Positions 13,109-33,828 of a DNA stretch of 64,000 nucleotides are shown here, in pieces. Within the stretch, counting starts at the first letter, position 1; each line of letters begins with the position of its first letter. Source of the DNA: Hypomesus transpacificus (Eukaryota; Chordata; Actinopteri; Osmeriformes; Osmeridae). The DNA is taken from positions 5,735,386 to 5,799,385 of the forward strand of contig NC_061078.1 of NCBI RefSeq assembly GCF_021917145.1, given 5' to 3'. The translations under genes were made by a program, and so were the position numbers. The notes below the pieces were generated by a model. The model had not been told where the DNA came from. It ran no database searches and saw only the letters and a list, made by a program, of their open reading frames with translations.

Positions 13109-15071
13109 AGCCTCCAGTTTCAGCCGCAGCCATTACACAAGGCTTACAGAGGCGAGCAGCTTCCACTCTGAGGTGCTGCACCACGGGCAGAAGCATGGAT
13201 CTTCTGCTAAAGAAAGAATGGCATTCGGAATGCTATTCGGGCCGTGTCATTGGCTGATTTGAACAAAGTCAGCTGAGATGACAGAACGGCAGCCAGTCCA
13301 AAACAGACTGATCCGTGCGGCGTGTTTACCATCTACTACCATCCCCCACGCCCCTGTGACATCACCCACATGTAGACCTACAGTCTGAGACGAGGCTCAA
13401 CACATCTGACAAAGTAGTCAAAGTCATCATCTTCATCCTCCTCATCCCACTGCCTCCAAACGTGCTTGTAGAAAAACCTGAAAGAAACCGAAAAAAGAAA
13501 GAAAGAAAAACAAAAATACAAAAAGACAGAAGAACCAGATTGTCTAGTTAGTACCAGCCCCTCAGGATCCCTCCCAAACTGAAACACCTGAACCCCACCC
13601 CTCCTGGCATTTATGAACAGGTCTATTATCACCTCAAAGCCACTGTATTACCATCAGAAAAGTCTGCAAGAGAGAGACTCACCTGAGGTGCTCCAACGCC
13701 AGAGCGGTCTGGTCAAAGTCCCCAGACTCATCGTAGACCACCTGGAGCTCCTGCAGAGGGGCTCTGTGGAGGCAGGCCTCCAGCAGGACGCTCATGGCCT
13801 CCTCTGTCAGCTGACAGCCCCTGGCCTCACACTTCATAGGCACCACCAGCTTCACCTTAGCCTTGAGCTCCTTAAAGTCCACATCGGCCACCTGGGAAAG
13901 TAGGACATGGAGAGTTATCAGGGGAACCTTCAGCGCACAGCAAAGAGTAGGAAGGATTTTAGGATTATGTATGGTCACACTGGAGTTTCTCACAATTTTG
14001 CTTCAAAATAAAAGACTTCCGTAAGCATTGCTTGCTGGGGAATATTGACTTAATATATTTGAGTATTTCTAGGTTGTTAGCTCTTCCACATTTTGTCTTC
14101 TCAGGACACCTACCTCCACCAGCACATCAAACACTTCTGTGCACCAGAGAGCTTGCCAGTCACAAGGCTCAAGAGCCTTCTCCAGGTAGTCAGCTGTGAA
14201 CGACTTCACTTCTGACATTTTACAGTCCCCTGTCCAGACACATGACCACACGTCTGACCCATTAGGCTTCAAGCTCAACTCGAACAATCAGAGACTTCTC
14301 TTTTCAATGTGTGACAAAATCATCAATTCTAAATGAATAAGCTGAAGGACATTTAAATGTTGAATTAATTAGCAAATCTTAGGACAAGCTAATCACTCAC
14401 TCTCAACTTCTTAATTGTATACCTAGCATGTAGTCTTGATACACCTTGAATCGCTCATAGTAGAGGAGTTGACTGGTCTGAAAGGTGTCTGGGAGGGATG
14501 ATTTCCCTGGACGCTCTGCTCGAAGAAGCCGAGTACCAGCCTGGTCTGTGTTGAAGTAGTCTGTGCCACTGTCGTCATCATCTTCATCCTCGCCATCGCC
14601 TTTGTCTTCGTTTTGAAGGAGTCCTTAACATTGTATAAATATCAGCCTAGATAACATCTGATGATCAGCAATGGAATGTATCTAGCTATGAACCTTTTAG
14701 ATGGTTACTAATCAGCTCTACTATACATAGTCTATCTGATTGTGATTTAGTTACAGTAGTTAGCCAGCTAGCTAGTGCTACTATGTTATTTGCTAAAAGT
14801 TTAGCAAATGTGTTCACTTGCTGGCTAATAAACAATAACAAACTGGAGTATAGTGTTTCATCAACGAACCTGTTATAGCAATATTTTGTCTGAAATCACC
14901 ATCCTTTACACTCTCTTCAATTTCCACGTCTGACTCCAAATTCAAACATTCGTCTGTCTTTGGTCCACTTTCACTCGAAGACATGATTGTCGGGATTATT
15001 ATACCAGCTGCCTCCCCGCTTTCCCCTGATTCTTGTGTATCCATAGTTGGACAAAATACTTTGTCGGCCAT
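6697..15071 (-). CDS. shcbp1: SHC SH2-domain-binding protein 1 (13 coding exons)
   Basis: Coding exons in transcript order: 15071-14870, 14623-14423, 14229-14114, 13891-13683, 13477-13382, 12382-12152, 11769-11592, 10715-10595, 8646-8515, 8278-8160, 8018-7932, 7280-7148 and 7055-6697. They sum to 2184 nt, giving 727 aa; human SHCBP1 is 672 aa. Recognisable blocks are the N-terminal conserved region (SFTADYLEKALEP, then WDEEDEDDDFDYFVRCVEP), YDILEDRVP, a coiled-coil-like stretch (GLKLYEQMEGLKRKL), and the right-handed beta-helix region (GLPDEVVIEK, ENCVLQCETTGVVVRTSA, GAGVEIYPGS, GIHHCKEGILIKDF, NNEGYGVILVKP). The C-terminus ends SQEMFVSIQGNQF...GSFGTFLY. The family binds the Shc SH2 domain and works at the midbody with centralspindlin during cytokinesis (established for mammals and for fly Nessun Dorma). 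The start is the first ATG of the open exon; no upstream in-frame ATG was chosen. The last exon carries an acidic low-complexity insert (runs of E and GGE) that accounts for part of the extra length. The acceptor before exon 12 abuts a minisatellite. The donor of exon 1 (GTTCGT) is weak. Confidence 0.95.
7288..7638. repeat. Perfect 27-bp minisatellite, 13 copies, in a shcbp1 intron
   Basis: Exactly 13 head-to-tail copies of a 27-bp unit (it begins GAGGAACACACAACAG and ends AAGGACCAG) fill 351 bp. Copies look identical because three different reading frames each repeat a 9-residue peptide without change. Since 27 is a multiple of three and no unit contains a stop, long frames appear on both strands; none is a gene. 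The array starts six bases from the acceptor AG of shcbp1 exon 7280-7148. On the transcribed strand the unit is pyrimidine-rich and contains no A. Confidence 0.97.
9550..10400. promoter_or_regulatory. Possible conserved non-coding elements in a long shcbp1 intron
   Basis: The 1.9-kb intron between exons 10715-10595 and 8646-8515 holds complex sequence with no supported exon. The stretch near 9580-9690 has TCTAATTGAG and balanced composition. The stretch near 9820-10240 is CpG-rich and contains homeodomain-like cores (TCATTATCATTACC, TGAATTAGCATG). This is the look of vertebrate enhancers, but conservation cannot be tested here. A CA tract (about 9691-9716) and C/G runs (9427-9440, 10252-10264) interrupt it. 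Confidence 0.3.
13076..13107. repeat. Poly-C run (32 nt)
   Basis: An uninterrupted run of 32 C in the shcbp1 intron between exons 13477-13382 and 12382-12152. Runs of this length are prone to sequencing and assembly length errors and can form G-quadruplex on the other strand. Confidence 0.9.
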
Positions 15072-16503
15072 AAGATAGCTAGCTGTCTAGCTAGTAAACT
15101 TTTAACAAGTCTTAAAATGAAAAACACGGCACTAGAATCGATTAAATCGCTGAAACAAGACAAGACCCGGTTGTTGCCAGTATTGGTGGCTGTAGCTAGC
15201 TTGTCTCTCTTTCAAACATTCAAATTTTCCCCGGTTCATTTAACCTCAGCCAATGAACAGGGACGTTGAGTGTTTCCCGACGTCTTGGGCGGTTCCTAAC
15301 TAAACGTTACAGTCCATCCATGCCACAGTGTCCTGCTGGTGCTTTATAGACTACACGTCTTTCTTCCGTGACCTGTCGTTAGAATCCCATTCATCAAGAT
15401 TGTTTTAGCGTAGTTAGAACGACTCAACCACCATAGGGGATCATTTAGAATGAATAACTAAACATTAGAGTGATGTCCTAAACTTCTTCCAATACACCAG
15501 AAGATGTCAGCAGAGGGCAATCTTTTTCTGTCTGTCAGTGTCATGTTGTATTGCTCAACTGTAATTCTCCTTCTATTGTAGAATATACGGAAAATGTGTG
15601 GGCAAGCCTCTGATTTAGGAGATTAATGTATTTGTCGATGACAGTCAATATGAGCATTTCAGTTTACTGAGCACTTAATAAAATAGGGTGCACAGCTATT
15701 GATGCCAGCTCCAGCATCACTCAGCAATACTGTGGTATGTCTAAAGTTTGGAGTGTGTGTGTTGAGCACATGTCCAGTAGGCGTCCAGACAGATGGACTG
15801 TCAGATGGTGTCAGCTTCACCAAAATGCCCAACAGTAAGTGAGACTGTACCTGAGAAAAGTAACATTGTTCACACAACATAATGTTTGGAGAATATCTGG
15901 ATGAGGTCAAAATGTCCCATTATTTATACTGCAGCCTACATGTCTGCACGATATGGAGGGAGGATGTTAAACCAATTAGAATGTAGGGCACTTATATTTT
16001 AGCACGCACCTGGTGATAGTACAGAGTTCAAACGGATTATGTTCAAGGGCCATTGAAATAAACAATAGGAAACTGAAGTGGATGCTCAGCTGGACCCGAA
16101 TCAAACAGACTGGTAACATTCAGAAGGTCGTGATGTATACGATTTAGACAGCAACATGAAATAAACCAGGTGTGTGAATATTAATCACACTGTAACCATG
16201 CAGCCTAAAATGCCTAAAATGTTAGTATATCCACAAAATCACTGTCATAGCATCAAACATGTGCGTTGCGCCCCAGTCACACACATATTCTAGACTTGAT
16301 AGGTTGGTTTTGAGCGTCTTTACGTGCGCCCCACCAGAACCAATAGACATGCAGATCTCGTATGATAAAACACGATGCCTCACAGTTAAGAGGCGTCCTC
16401 TATTTCTGCCACAATAGGATACTTTTGGTTGAACACTCAACATGGTCCACTTTGTCTCGGGTGGTTTGGCTTCGTGACAGTTAAGCTACAAATTGGCTAT
16501 ACA
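15072..16503. promoter_or_regulatory. Divergent interval between shcbp1 and the histamine-type receptor
   Basis: The start codons of shcbp1 (minus) and the receptor (plus) lie 1.4 kb apart, head to head, so both promoters and 5' UTRs should lie here. I see no clear TATA box assignable to either gene and no other gene. The sequence just upstream of shcbp1 (about 15240-15300) has modest CpG content. Confidence 0.5.
16442..16477 (+). promoter_or_regulatory. Upstream ORF (11 codons) before the receptor start
   Basis: An ATG at 16442 (context AACATGG, with A at -3 and G at +4, a strong Kozak match) opens an 11-codon frame that ends with TGA at 16475-16477, 26 nt before the receptor ATG and in another frame. 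If the transcript starts upstream of 16442, scanning ribosomes would meet this ATG first and would have to reinitiate at the main start. Confidence 0.5.
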
Positions 16504-18439
16504 ATGCAATCCGAATACCCATCGATTTCGTTGGGCGTCGGATCTTCCACACCCGTTACCTCCCAATGGAAATCGGAAGATATTCTAAGCAACTTGTCCT
16601 TCGCTTCCCATGGAAATGGAACGACCGTAGGTGCGATGGAGATGCCAGGTAACCGGCGCACACAGTATGGACAGTTCTCTCCTTCCACCTCGGTGTTTCT
16701 GGCGGTACTTATGACGCTCCTTGTCTTTGCAACAGTGCTAGGAAACGCACTCGTAATTCTAGCTTTCGTTGTGGAAAAAGGTTTACGCACTCAGGGCAAC
16801 TTTTTCTTTTTGAATCTGGCCATAGCAGATTTTCTTGTAGGTGAGTTGGTTGTTTATGGTCATTTACAATTGATAGAATCTAAATATTTTTCAGTCATGA
16901 AACTTTATTGTGAAACATGGTTGATGGTTGTCATTCCACCCCAGGGGGATTTTGCATTCCAGTGTACATCCCTTATGTCCTGACGGGCGAGTGGAGACTG
17001 GGGAGAGGTCTGTGCAAACTGTGGCTCGTGGTGGACTATACGCTGTGCACAGCATCAGTCTTCAACATCGTCCTCATCAGCTTCGACCGGTTCCTATCCG
17101 TCACTAGAGCGGTAAGATACATTTAGGCACGGCAAAGCGCAGTTGATGAACACACAGGACGGACTTACTGTAAATACTATTTTCCTTCGTTTACGCAGTA
17201 CGTCGTGAGTTTGTCTGCTGGCACAAATAACTTACTTGATTGGGTACCCTTTTCGAGTTAAACAAAATCAGGATTTATCATGTCAACATAACATTGGAGC
17301 AAACATTGGAGCAAACACTTTTAGAATACAAAAAATCACACAACCTTTGAATTGATCAATAATCCACTGGGGTAATAACTGACATTTTCATTCAGACATG
17401 TCATTCAAGCATGCAGCTTCAATACGACAGATTCAATTAATTGCATTCATTCATAAGTCTACATTTTCATAACACGCTATGAAGCCCACACTATTTCCTC
17501 CTGCAACAGGTGAGCTACAGATGTCAGAAGGGCGTGAACCGGGGAGCTGTGATGAAGATGCTGAGCGTGTGGATGGCAGCCTTCCTCCTCTACGGTCCAG
17601 CCATCATCAGCTGGGAGTATGCAACAGGCAACAGCGTGGTGCCCGACCAGGAGTGCCACGCTGAGTTCTACTTTAACTGGTACTTCCTGATGACAGCCTC
17701 CACCTTTGAGTTCTTCACGCCCTTTGTCACGGTGACCTACCTGAACGTCAGCATCTACATGAACATCCGTCGGAGGAAGCTGATGAGGGACGAGCCTCAG
17801 GCCGACACCGTGGCGGTGGGGGGGAGCTGCGAGATGGAGGAGCTGGGGTTGGCAGGTGGAGGAAGAGGAGGAGGAGGAGGAAGGGGGCTACAGCAGGTGT
17901 TCTTTGTCAGGTCGTTGGAGGCCGAGGGCCGGAGGAACCATACTCGTCTCGTCAGAGCCAAGCCGAGAAACTTCACACTGCCCAGTGCTAAAGTGTCGGT
18001 GGTGAGAGGCAACAGCAGCGCGGGGAGGGGGAAAGACAGCGCCCTGCTGGACCTCCCTCCACTGCAGATGGCCGAGATGGTGGTCCAGCACCCCTCGGAG
18101 AACGCCTTCCACCCCCAGCGGAGCCGCTCCGACGTGGCCGCCAGCCGCTTCCGTCTGTCCAGGGACAAGAAGGTGGCCAAGTCGCTGGCTGTGATCGTGT
18201 GCGTGTTCGGCCTCTGCTGGGCGCCATACACCCTGTTGATGATCATCAGAGCAGCATGCCATGCCCAGTGTGTCCAGCATTATCTGTATGAGATCTCCTT
18301 CTGGCTGCTGTGGTTTAACTCCTCCATCAACCCGATCCTCTATCCACTGTGTCACACCAGTTTTCGAAGGGCTTTCAGCAAACTGCTCTGTCCAACCAAG
18401 GTTAAGATTCAACCTCAGTACATGGAACAGAAGTATTAA
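16504..18439 (+). CDS. Histamine H3/H4-type G-protein-coupled receptor (3 coding exons)
   Basis: Exons 16504-16840, 16945-17111 and 17510-18439 join in frame to 477 aa. Seven transmembrane segments can be read: TM1 includes VLGNALVILAFVV, TM2 FLNLAIADFLVG, TM3 CKLWLVVDYTLC with the amine-binding aspartate at about residue 143, then DRF at the TM3 end. TM5 has STFEFFTP with a glutamate (about residue 235) at the position that pairs with the histamine imidazole in H3/H4 receptors. TM6 has CWAPY and TM7 NSSINPILY. A likely disulfide joins C136 to the ECL2 cysteine (about 217). Two N-glycosylation sequons (NLS, NGT) lie in the N-terminus. Intracellular loop 3 is about 130 residues, glycine-rich at first. 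Three exons with breaks after TM2 and after the DRF segment match the H3/H4 gene layout. H3/H4 receptors couple to Gi/o (family knowledge). I cannot decide between H3 and H4 orthology; the core resembles H3 more. The start at 16504 is the first in-frame ATG; an 11-codon upstream frame precedes it. Confidence 0.9.
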
Positions 18440-18688
18440 CTGACATTCCAAAAGCAGAGTGATAGATTGGGCTAGATGTGACAAATCATGATGAATAAGT
18501 TGTTAAAACCACAAAGTCTGGGGGAACAAGAAGACTCTTCTCTGGCAGCATTTTCAGCAGTTACCAGCGAAGGCTGTTGGAGCGAAGGCTTTCAAATGTC
18601 AGGACTTTGCAAAAATGGTACCACATACCTGTGTTATTGCATGATGGACTTTGTGTTGTGAACCTGATCTTGTTTTCTACAATATTGG

Positions 18689-18737
18689 AATAAATGTTGT
18701 ACAGTGCCGTTTTCTGTCTCAAGAAATCATCAATAAA
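18689..18737 (+). terminator. Two poly(A) signals of the receptor gene
   Basis: AATAAA occurs at 18689-18694 and 18732-18737, about 250-300 nt after the receptor stop codon, which suggests a short 3' UTR ending near 18760. Confidence 0.6.
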
Positions 18738-18739
18738 AG

Positions 18740-20715
18740 CACTTCACTTTCAGAGCCTCCGATCATTATGTCTCGGTTGCATACAGCTTGATATCCAACA
18801 GCTGTTAAGTGAGTCTGCTTGCATTTACTAGATATCAAGCTTAGAAGTCTTTAGACAAACAAGTGCAATGTATTTTATCAGGTGCTTTTGTTATTACTTC
18901 AAAACAAATGAAGAGGTTTAGACTATTCCAATTTGAGTTTCCAAAGGTACAATAATACCATATGGTCAGTATCACCGGAAGACACTGACAAATTTAATTC
19001 CAAACAATTGAAGTTCCCCCAGCAACTCTATAGTTCATCCTATCAAAATGGTAGTCATAGTTTCATATCATATTTCTACACCTTTGTTGTGTCCAGTAGT
19101 CTAGTTTATGTACCCAGCAACAGTTGATAATGCCTGAGTGAGTCATCCTTGATAGACAATACCTTTCTAGTGTATTCTTGGGATTTGCAATAGTATGTTT
19201 CAGTCAAGGTCGCTCAACTATAAAATCTCTCCATGATATACTATGACAGACACAGCAATTTCTGTAAATAAAACCTATTTAATTACAACTTCTGCTTCTC
19301 CACGGAGTAAGCGGTTTGTTAATTAAAGGAGCCCTCAACAGTCTTCTGTGTATTCAGCTTGTTAATACAAGGCAATTCGATTATTCACAACTGACAGGCA
19401 GATATTAAATTTGGAGAGTCGAGGGGAAAAAACAGTTTAAATCAAAACCTGGTTAACAAGATGATGGGGGAAAAAGTAAAAATAAAAAAGGTAAGATTAA
19501 TATGAATTAGTTTATTTGTGCAAATGACATTGATGATAATCGATGATATTTATTCTGCTTTAGTTTTTTTCTGATTTACAAGTAGGTTATACATACAATA
19601 CATAAGGGTTCAATATCCAGAAGAGAGACAAGAAGATGAACAGAACCCTCCTCAGACAAAAATTCTAGGCAATCAAAGCAGTTCATCCAAAGAAAAGAGA
19701 AACTAGCAGTCACATCCATCAGAGCTCCCCTGACAAAAGACCGTTGCGCGCGCACACACACACACACACACGTTTCAAGTCCCCTAGCACTCGCAGATTC
19801 ATAGGCAGGGCTGTCTAGAAGCACATGGCTAGCAGCCACAGGACACGGCAACAACCAGAATCAAATAAAATACAAAATACAAAACAAAAAAAGAAAATGG
19901 CTTAGAAGCAAACATGAGATTCTGAAAAAGAAAGAGGGGAATGAAAAGGAAATGAAAGAGAGCAGGCAATGGGAAATCTACAATGGCCGCCCTGGAAGAG
20001 GAGGGGATGGGATGTGGGTGAGGGTGGGGTCACAGCACCAGGTGCATCGTGGGATCCATATACAACACAGAGCTGAATATGACATATAGTATGAGCGTGA
20101 AAACAAGACAGCTCTACAGCAGGCTACCTTAATCTCCTCGACACGGCGAAGAGTGCCACTCGTCCCCTAAGCATGCACTCATATACTCCTCTCCGGTCAC
20201 TCACGATCACTGATGGCTCAAAGCACTGATTAGTACCCGCCATATCTCATAGCAGTCGCTGTGAAGAGGAGGGAGTGGTTATGGGCAATTTTGGGGAGGA
20301 GGGTCCATAATCAGGAAAGTGTATGAGGGGAGACAAGACCAGATGGTAGGTTATGGGCGAGGAGGTGAGCATGAAAAAGACAACTTCGACCGGCTACACC
20401 CCTCTTCCTAAGCATGACGAGTCTGACAATAACGTGGTCAAAGACGCAGGAATGATACAGTACCACTCTGGAAGTGCAAGGCAAGTACAGCCTACTAGCA
20501 CACTGTGCATTCACGTCTCTTAAGCAACACCTTCTGTCACAGTAGTAACACTAAATCAAGTTCAAATCTCTTTGTGTAGACGGGAGTACAGCGAAGGTGA
20601 ATAAAGAGAGATGGACAGGATGAGACACACACACACACACACACACACAAAAGGAGCGCAGATGAACGGTAGGTGTCGTGGGGGTCGACATCTTTCCCAC
20701 TGGATGGAATACCCT

Positions 20716-20752
<37 letters not shown>

Positions 20753-20787
20753 TTCTATAAAGGTATCTATCTCTGGGTGTGAGGCCC
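18740..20787. other. Convergent 3' interval between receptor and vps35; probable vps35 3' UTR
   Basis: No exon is visible. Minus-strand AATAAA signals (TTTATT on the plus strand) at 19511-19516 and 19549-19554 would give vps35 a 3' UTR of about 1.2 kb. CA tracts lie near 19745-19771 and 20625-20648, and a GT/AT tract lies near 20717-20751. The rest appears unique sequence. Confidence 0.45.
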
Positions 20788-31236
<10,449 letters not shown>

Positions 31237-31469
31237 GATGATCAAGTCTGTATCAGGAAACGGGAACCCTCAACCCTGAATTATTTCCCAGTCATGTGAC
31301 TCCTTCGAATTCATCCAGTGACCCCTGTCGGTCTGCATTGGCTGAGCCGACAAGTTTGTGATGCAGCCCGTCCAGTGTGTATCGTACAAGACTGGACACA
31401 GATGCTGCACAGTATCATATCAAATTACAAGACTATATTATTTATTGTTAAATCAAACCGTTGTTTCTC
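31237..31469. promoter_or_regulatory. vps35 promoter-proximal region up to the inserted element
   Basis: This is the 233 bp between the vps35 start codon and the target-site duplication of the fold-back element, so the vps35 5' UTR and core promoter should lie here. I see no TATA box. The element therefore lies within a few hundred bases of the vps35 transcription start (inference). Confidence 0.4.
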
Positions 31470-33393
31470 GAGAGGCAGCTAAATCTTTTTTTGCGGACTG
31501 ACGGCGATGGCTGCTGATCTTTGCATGGATGGACGGACGGCGATGCTGTTCAGAGTGCCGTCCATAGAGGGAGCATATATTTTGGACGGCGTCATAGCCG
31601 TCCATATGGACGGCGATGCTGTTCAGAGTGCCGTCCATAGAGGAAGCAGATATTTTGGACGGCGATGGATTAGCAGGGACGTCCCTCGTGCCGTCCATAG
31701 AGGGAGCAGATATTTTGGACGGCGTCATAGCCGTCCATATGGACGGCGATGCTGTTCAGAGTGCCGTCCATAGAGGGAGCATATATTTTGGACGGCGATG
31801 GATTGAATGTTTAGCAGGCTGTTGAGCTAACAGAACTGCCGAAGGCTACCATAGCATGTAGCTAGCTACATTAACTTTGGATGACTCAATCTTTTGTCAA
31901 GTTAATTTGTATGAATTGCATGTTAGTGCAATATTTACGCCTTTATTCTGTTTTTTTTACATAATCAGCAGTATGATCTCATGACAATATAGACTTGAAA
32001 AACAATATGTTATGGTTTGGGTTTGCCTATAGGCTACATTTATTTTAATTATTTCGAGAATTGTTAATAAAGACTCATTTAAAATGTTAACATTGTGTTA
32101 TGACCCTATGAAATACATTGCCATTTAGGTCTTTTAAACCGTCAGTTTAAAGTGTTTTATGGGTGGATTTGAAGCCACCAGTCAGTAGCTCCAATCTTGC
32201 GCACGAACTTTGCGCACGGAGACAAACGCAAAACAACAAACACTCGCTTGGAGCGGAGACCAATGCAAAACACAATACGATGTGTTGAGCCAAACCAAAG
32301 CCGTCAAAGGCTACCATGAATGTAGCTACAGCAACCGTGGATGACTCAATAAGTTTTGTCACGTTATTTTGTATTAATTGCATTTAAGTGAAGGCTATAT
32401 ATTTACGCCTTTATTTTATTTTTAACATACAAAAGTAGGCCAATCAACAATATAATCTCATGACAATACAGACTTGAAAAACAATATGTTATAGGGTTTG
32501 CCTAGATATAGGCTACATATATTTTAAATATTTCGAGAATTGTTAATAAAGACTCAATTAAGATTTTAACATTGTGTTATGACCCTATGAAATACATTGC
32601 CCTTTAGGTCTTTGAAGCCGTCAGTTTAAAGTGTTTTATGGGTGGATTTGGAGCCACCAGTCAGTAGCTCCAATGTTGCGCACGAACCACTTTGAGCGGA
32701 GACAAATGCAAAACGTAATAGCCTATGGGCCTAACACTCCAAATTTTAAATTTTTAAATGAGTCTTTATTAACAATTCTCGAAATAATTAAAATATATGT
32801 AGCCTATAGGCAAACCCAAACCATAACATATTGTTTTTCAAGTCTATATTGTCATGAGATCATACTGCTGATTATGTAAAAAAAACAGAATAAAGGCGTA
32901 AATATTGCACTAACATGCAATTCATACAAATTAACTTGACAAAAGATTGAGTCATCCAAAGTTAATGTAGCTAGCTACATGCTATGGTAGCCTTCGGCAG
33001 TTCTGTTAGCTCAACAGCCTGCTAAACATTCAATCCATCGCCGTCCAAAATATATGCTCCCTCTATGGACGGCACTCTGAACAGCATCGCCGTCCATATG
33101 GACGGCTATGACGCCGTCCAAAATATCTGCTCCCTCTATGGACGGCACGAGGGACGTCCCTGCTAATCCATCGCCGTCCAAAATATCTGCTTCCTCTATG
33201 GACGGCACTCTGAACAGCATCGCCGTCCATATGGACGGCTATGACGCCGTCCAAAATATATGCTCCCTCTATGGACGGCACTCTGAACAGCATCGCCGTC
33301 CGTCCATCCATGCAAAGATCAGCAGCCATCGCCGTCAGTCTATGGACGTCCATATGGACGTCCAAAACGCAAAAAAAGATTTAGCTCCTACTG
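31470..33393. mobile_element. Fold-back hAT-like non-autonomous transposon with 8-bp target duplication
   Basis: Two long inverted arms, 31470-32084 (615 bp) and 32752-33393 (642 bp), look nearly identical; the 27-bp difference is one insertion near the outer end of the right arm. A 667-bp centre separates them. The octamer TGTTTCTC flanks the element directly at 31462-31469 and 33394-33401, an 8-bp duplication as made by hAT (also P-type) transposases. The right terminus begins CAG, as in hAT ends; the left begins GAG. The outer 330-350 bp of each arm is an array of GCCGTCCA and its complement in alternating orientation, including the 18-bp palindrome GCCGTCCATATGGACGGC (31597-31614, 31730-31747, 33089-33106, 33222-33239). 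The interior holds a 465-bp unit repeated in tandem (about 31838-32303 and 32304-32740). There is no transposase gene, and short frames are repeat artefacts. Superfamily assignment is inference from the duplication length and termini. Confidence 0.85.
31838..32740 (+). repeat. 465-bp direct tandem repeat inside the fold-back element
   Basis: Two diverged direct copies, about 31838-32303 and 32304-32740, share landmarks such as GGCTACCAT, GGATGACTCAAT, TATTTACGCCTTTATT, CTTGAAAAACAATATGTTAT and GTTTTATGGGTGGATTTG. They differ more from each other than the first copy differs from the inverted right arm. This means the arm was duplicated or converted more recently than the tandem duplication. 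Confidence 0.8.
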
Positions 33394-33401
33394 TGTTTCT
33401 C

Positions 33402-33828
33402 TCAAACGTGTTAAGAAATGTGTTTCGTCAATAGCGTAGCCGCTGCTGCATTTTGACAGTACTGCATCTTTATGTTACAACAAAATGTTTTCCAAACTTC
33501 TCAAAATAATTATGCTTGTTGTTGTATGAAAATAAAGGGTTGCTGCTGCTGTATCGTGATAGTGATTTATACTTAGATCACATGTCTTGCAGTAATCACT
33601 GCCGTTAGTAAACAAAATTAAATGGAAGAAAGTAAATACACAACCCAGCACTAGGCAAGATGCACGTACGTCCATGCGTGTACGCGTGTCGCTTTAGCCA
33701 ATCAAGAGCCAAAATCTGGCTGATAGGCGTGGTTACTGTCAAATTTCCCGCGGAACCCGACTTCAATTGTAAGGTGAAATAAGCATTCCAGTCTGGTTGT
33801 CAGTACGTAGAATTAGTTACTGCTAAAA
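33402..33828. promoter_or_regulatory. orc6 promoter-proximal region
   Basis: This is the 427 bp between the right target duplication and the orc6 ATG. A GC-richer stretch near 33690-33760 (AGCCAATCAAGAGCC with a CCAAT-type motif, and TTTCCCGCGGAAC, an E2F-like site) precedes the start. An E2F-type element fits a replication-licensing gene, but this is inference. Confidence 0.45.

Noticed and set aside
16429-16503. Extension of the receptor N-terminus upstream of 16504
   Set aside because: The frame is open but has no ATG; it would need a TTG start, which is not expected for a vertebrate gene.
31453-33434. Matching frames on opposite strands in the two arms of the inverted repeat
   Set aside because: They are the same repeat read from each arm, made of GCCGTCCA-type units. 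There is no transposase motif, so no protein is called.
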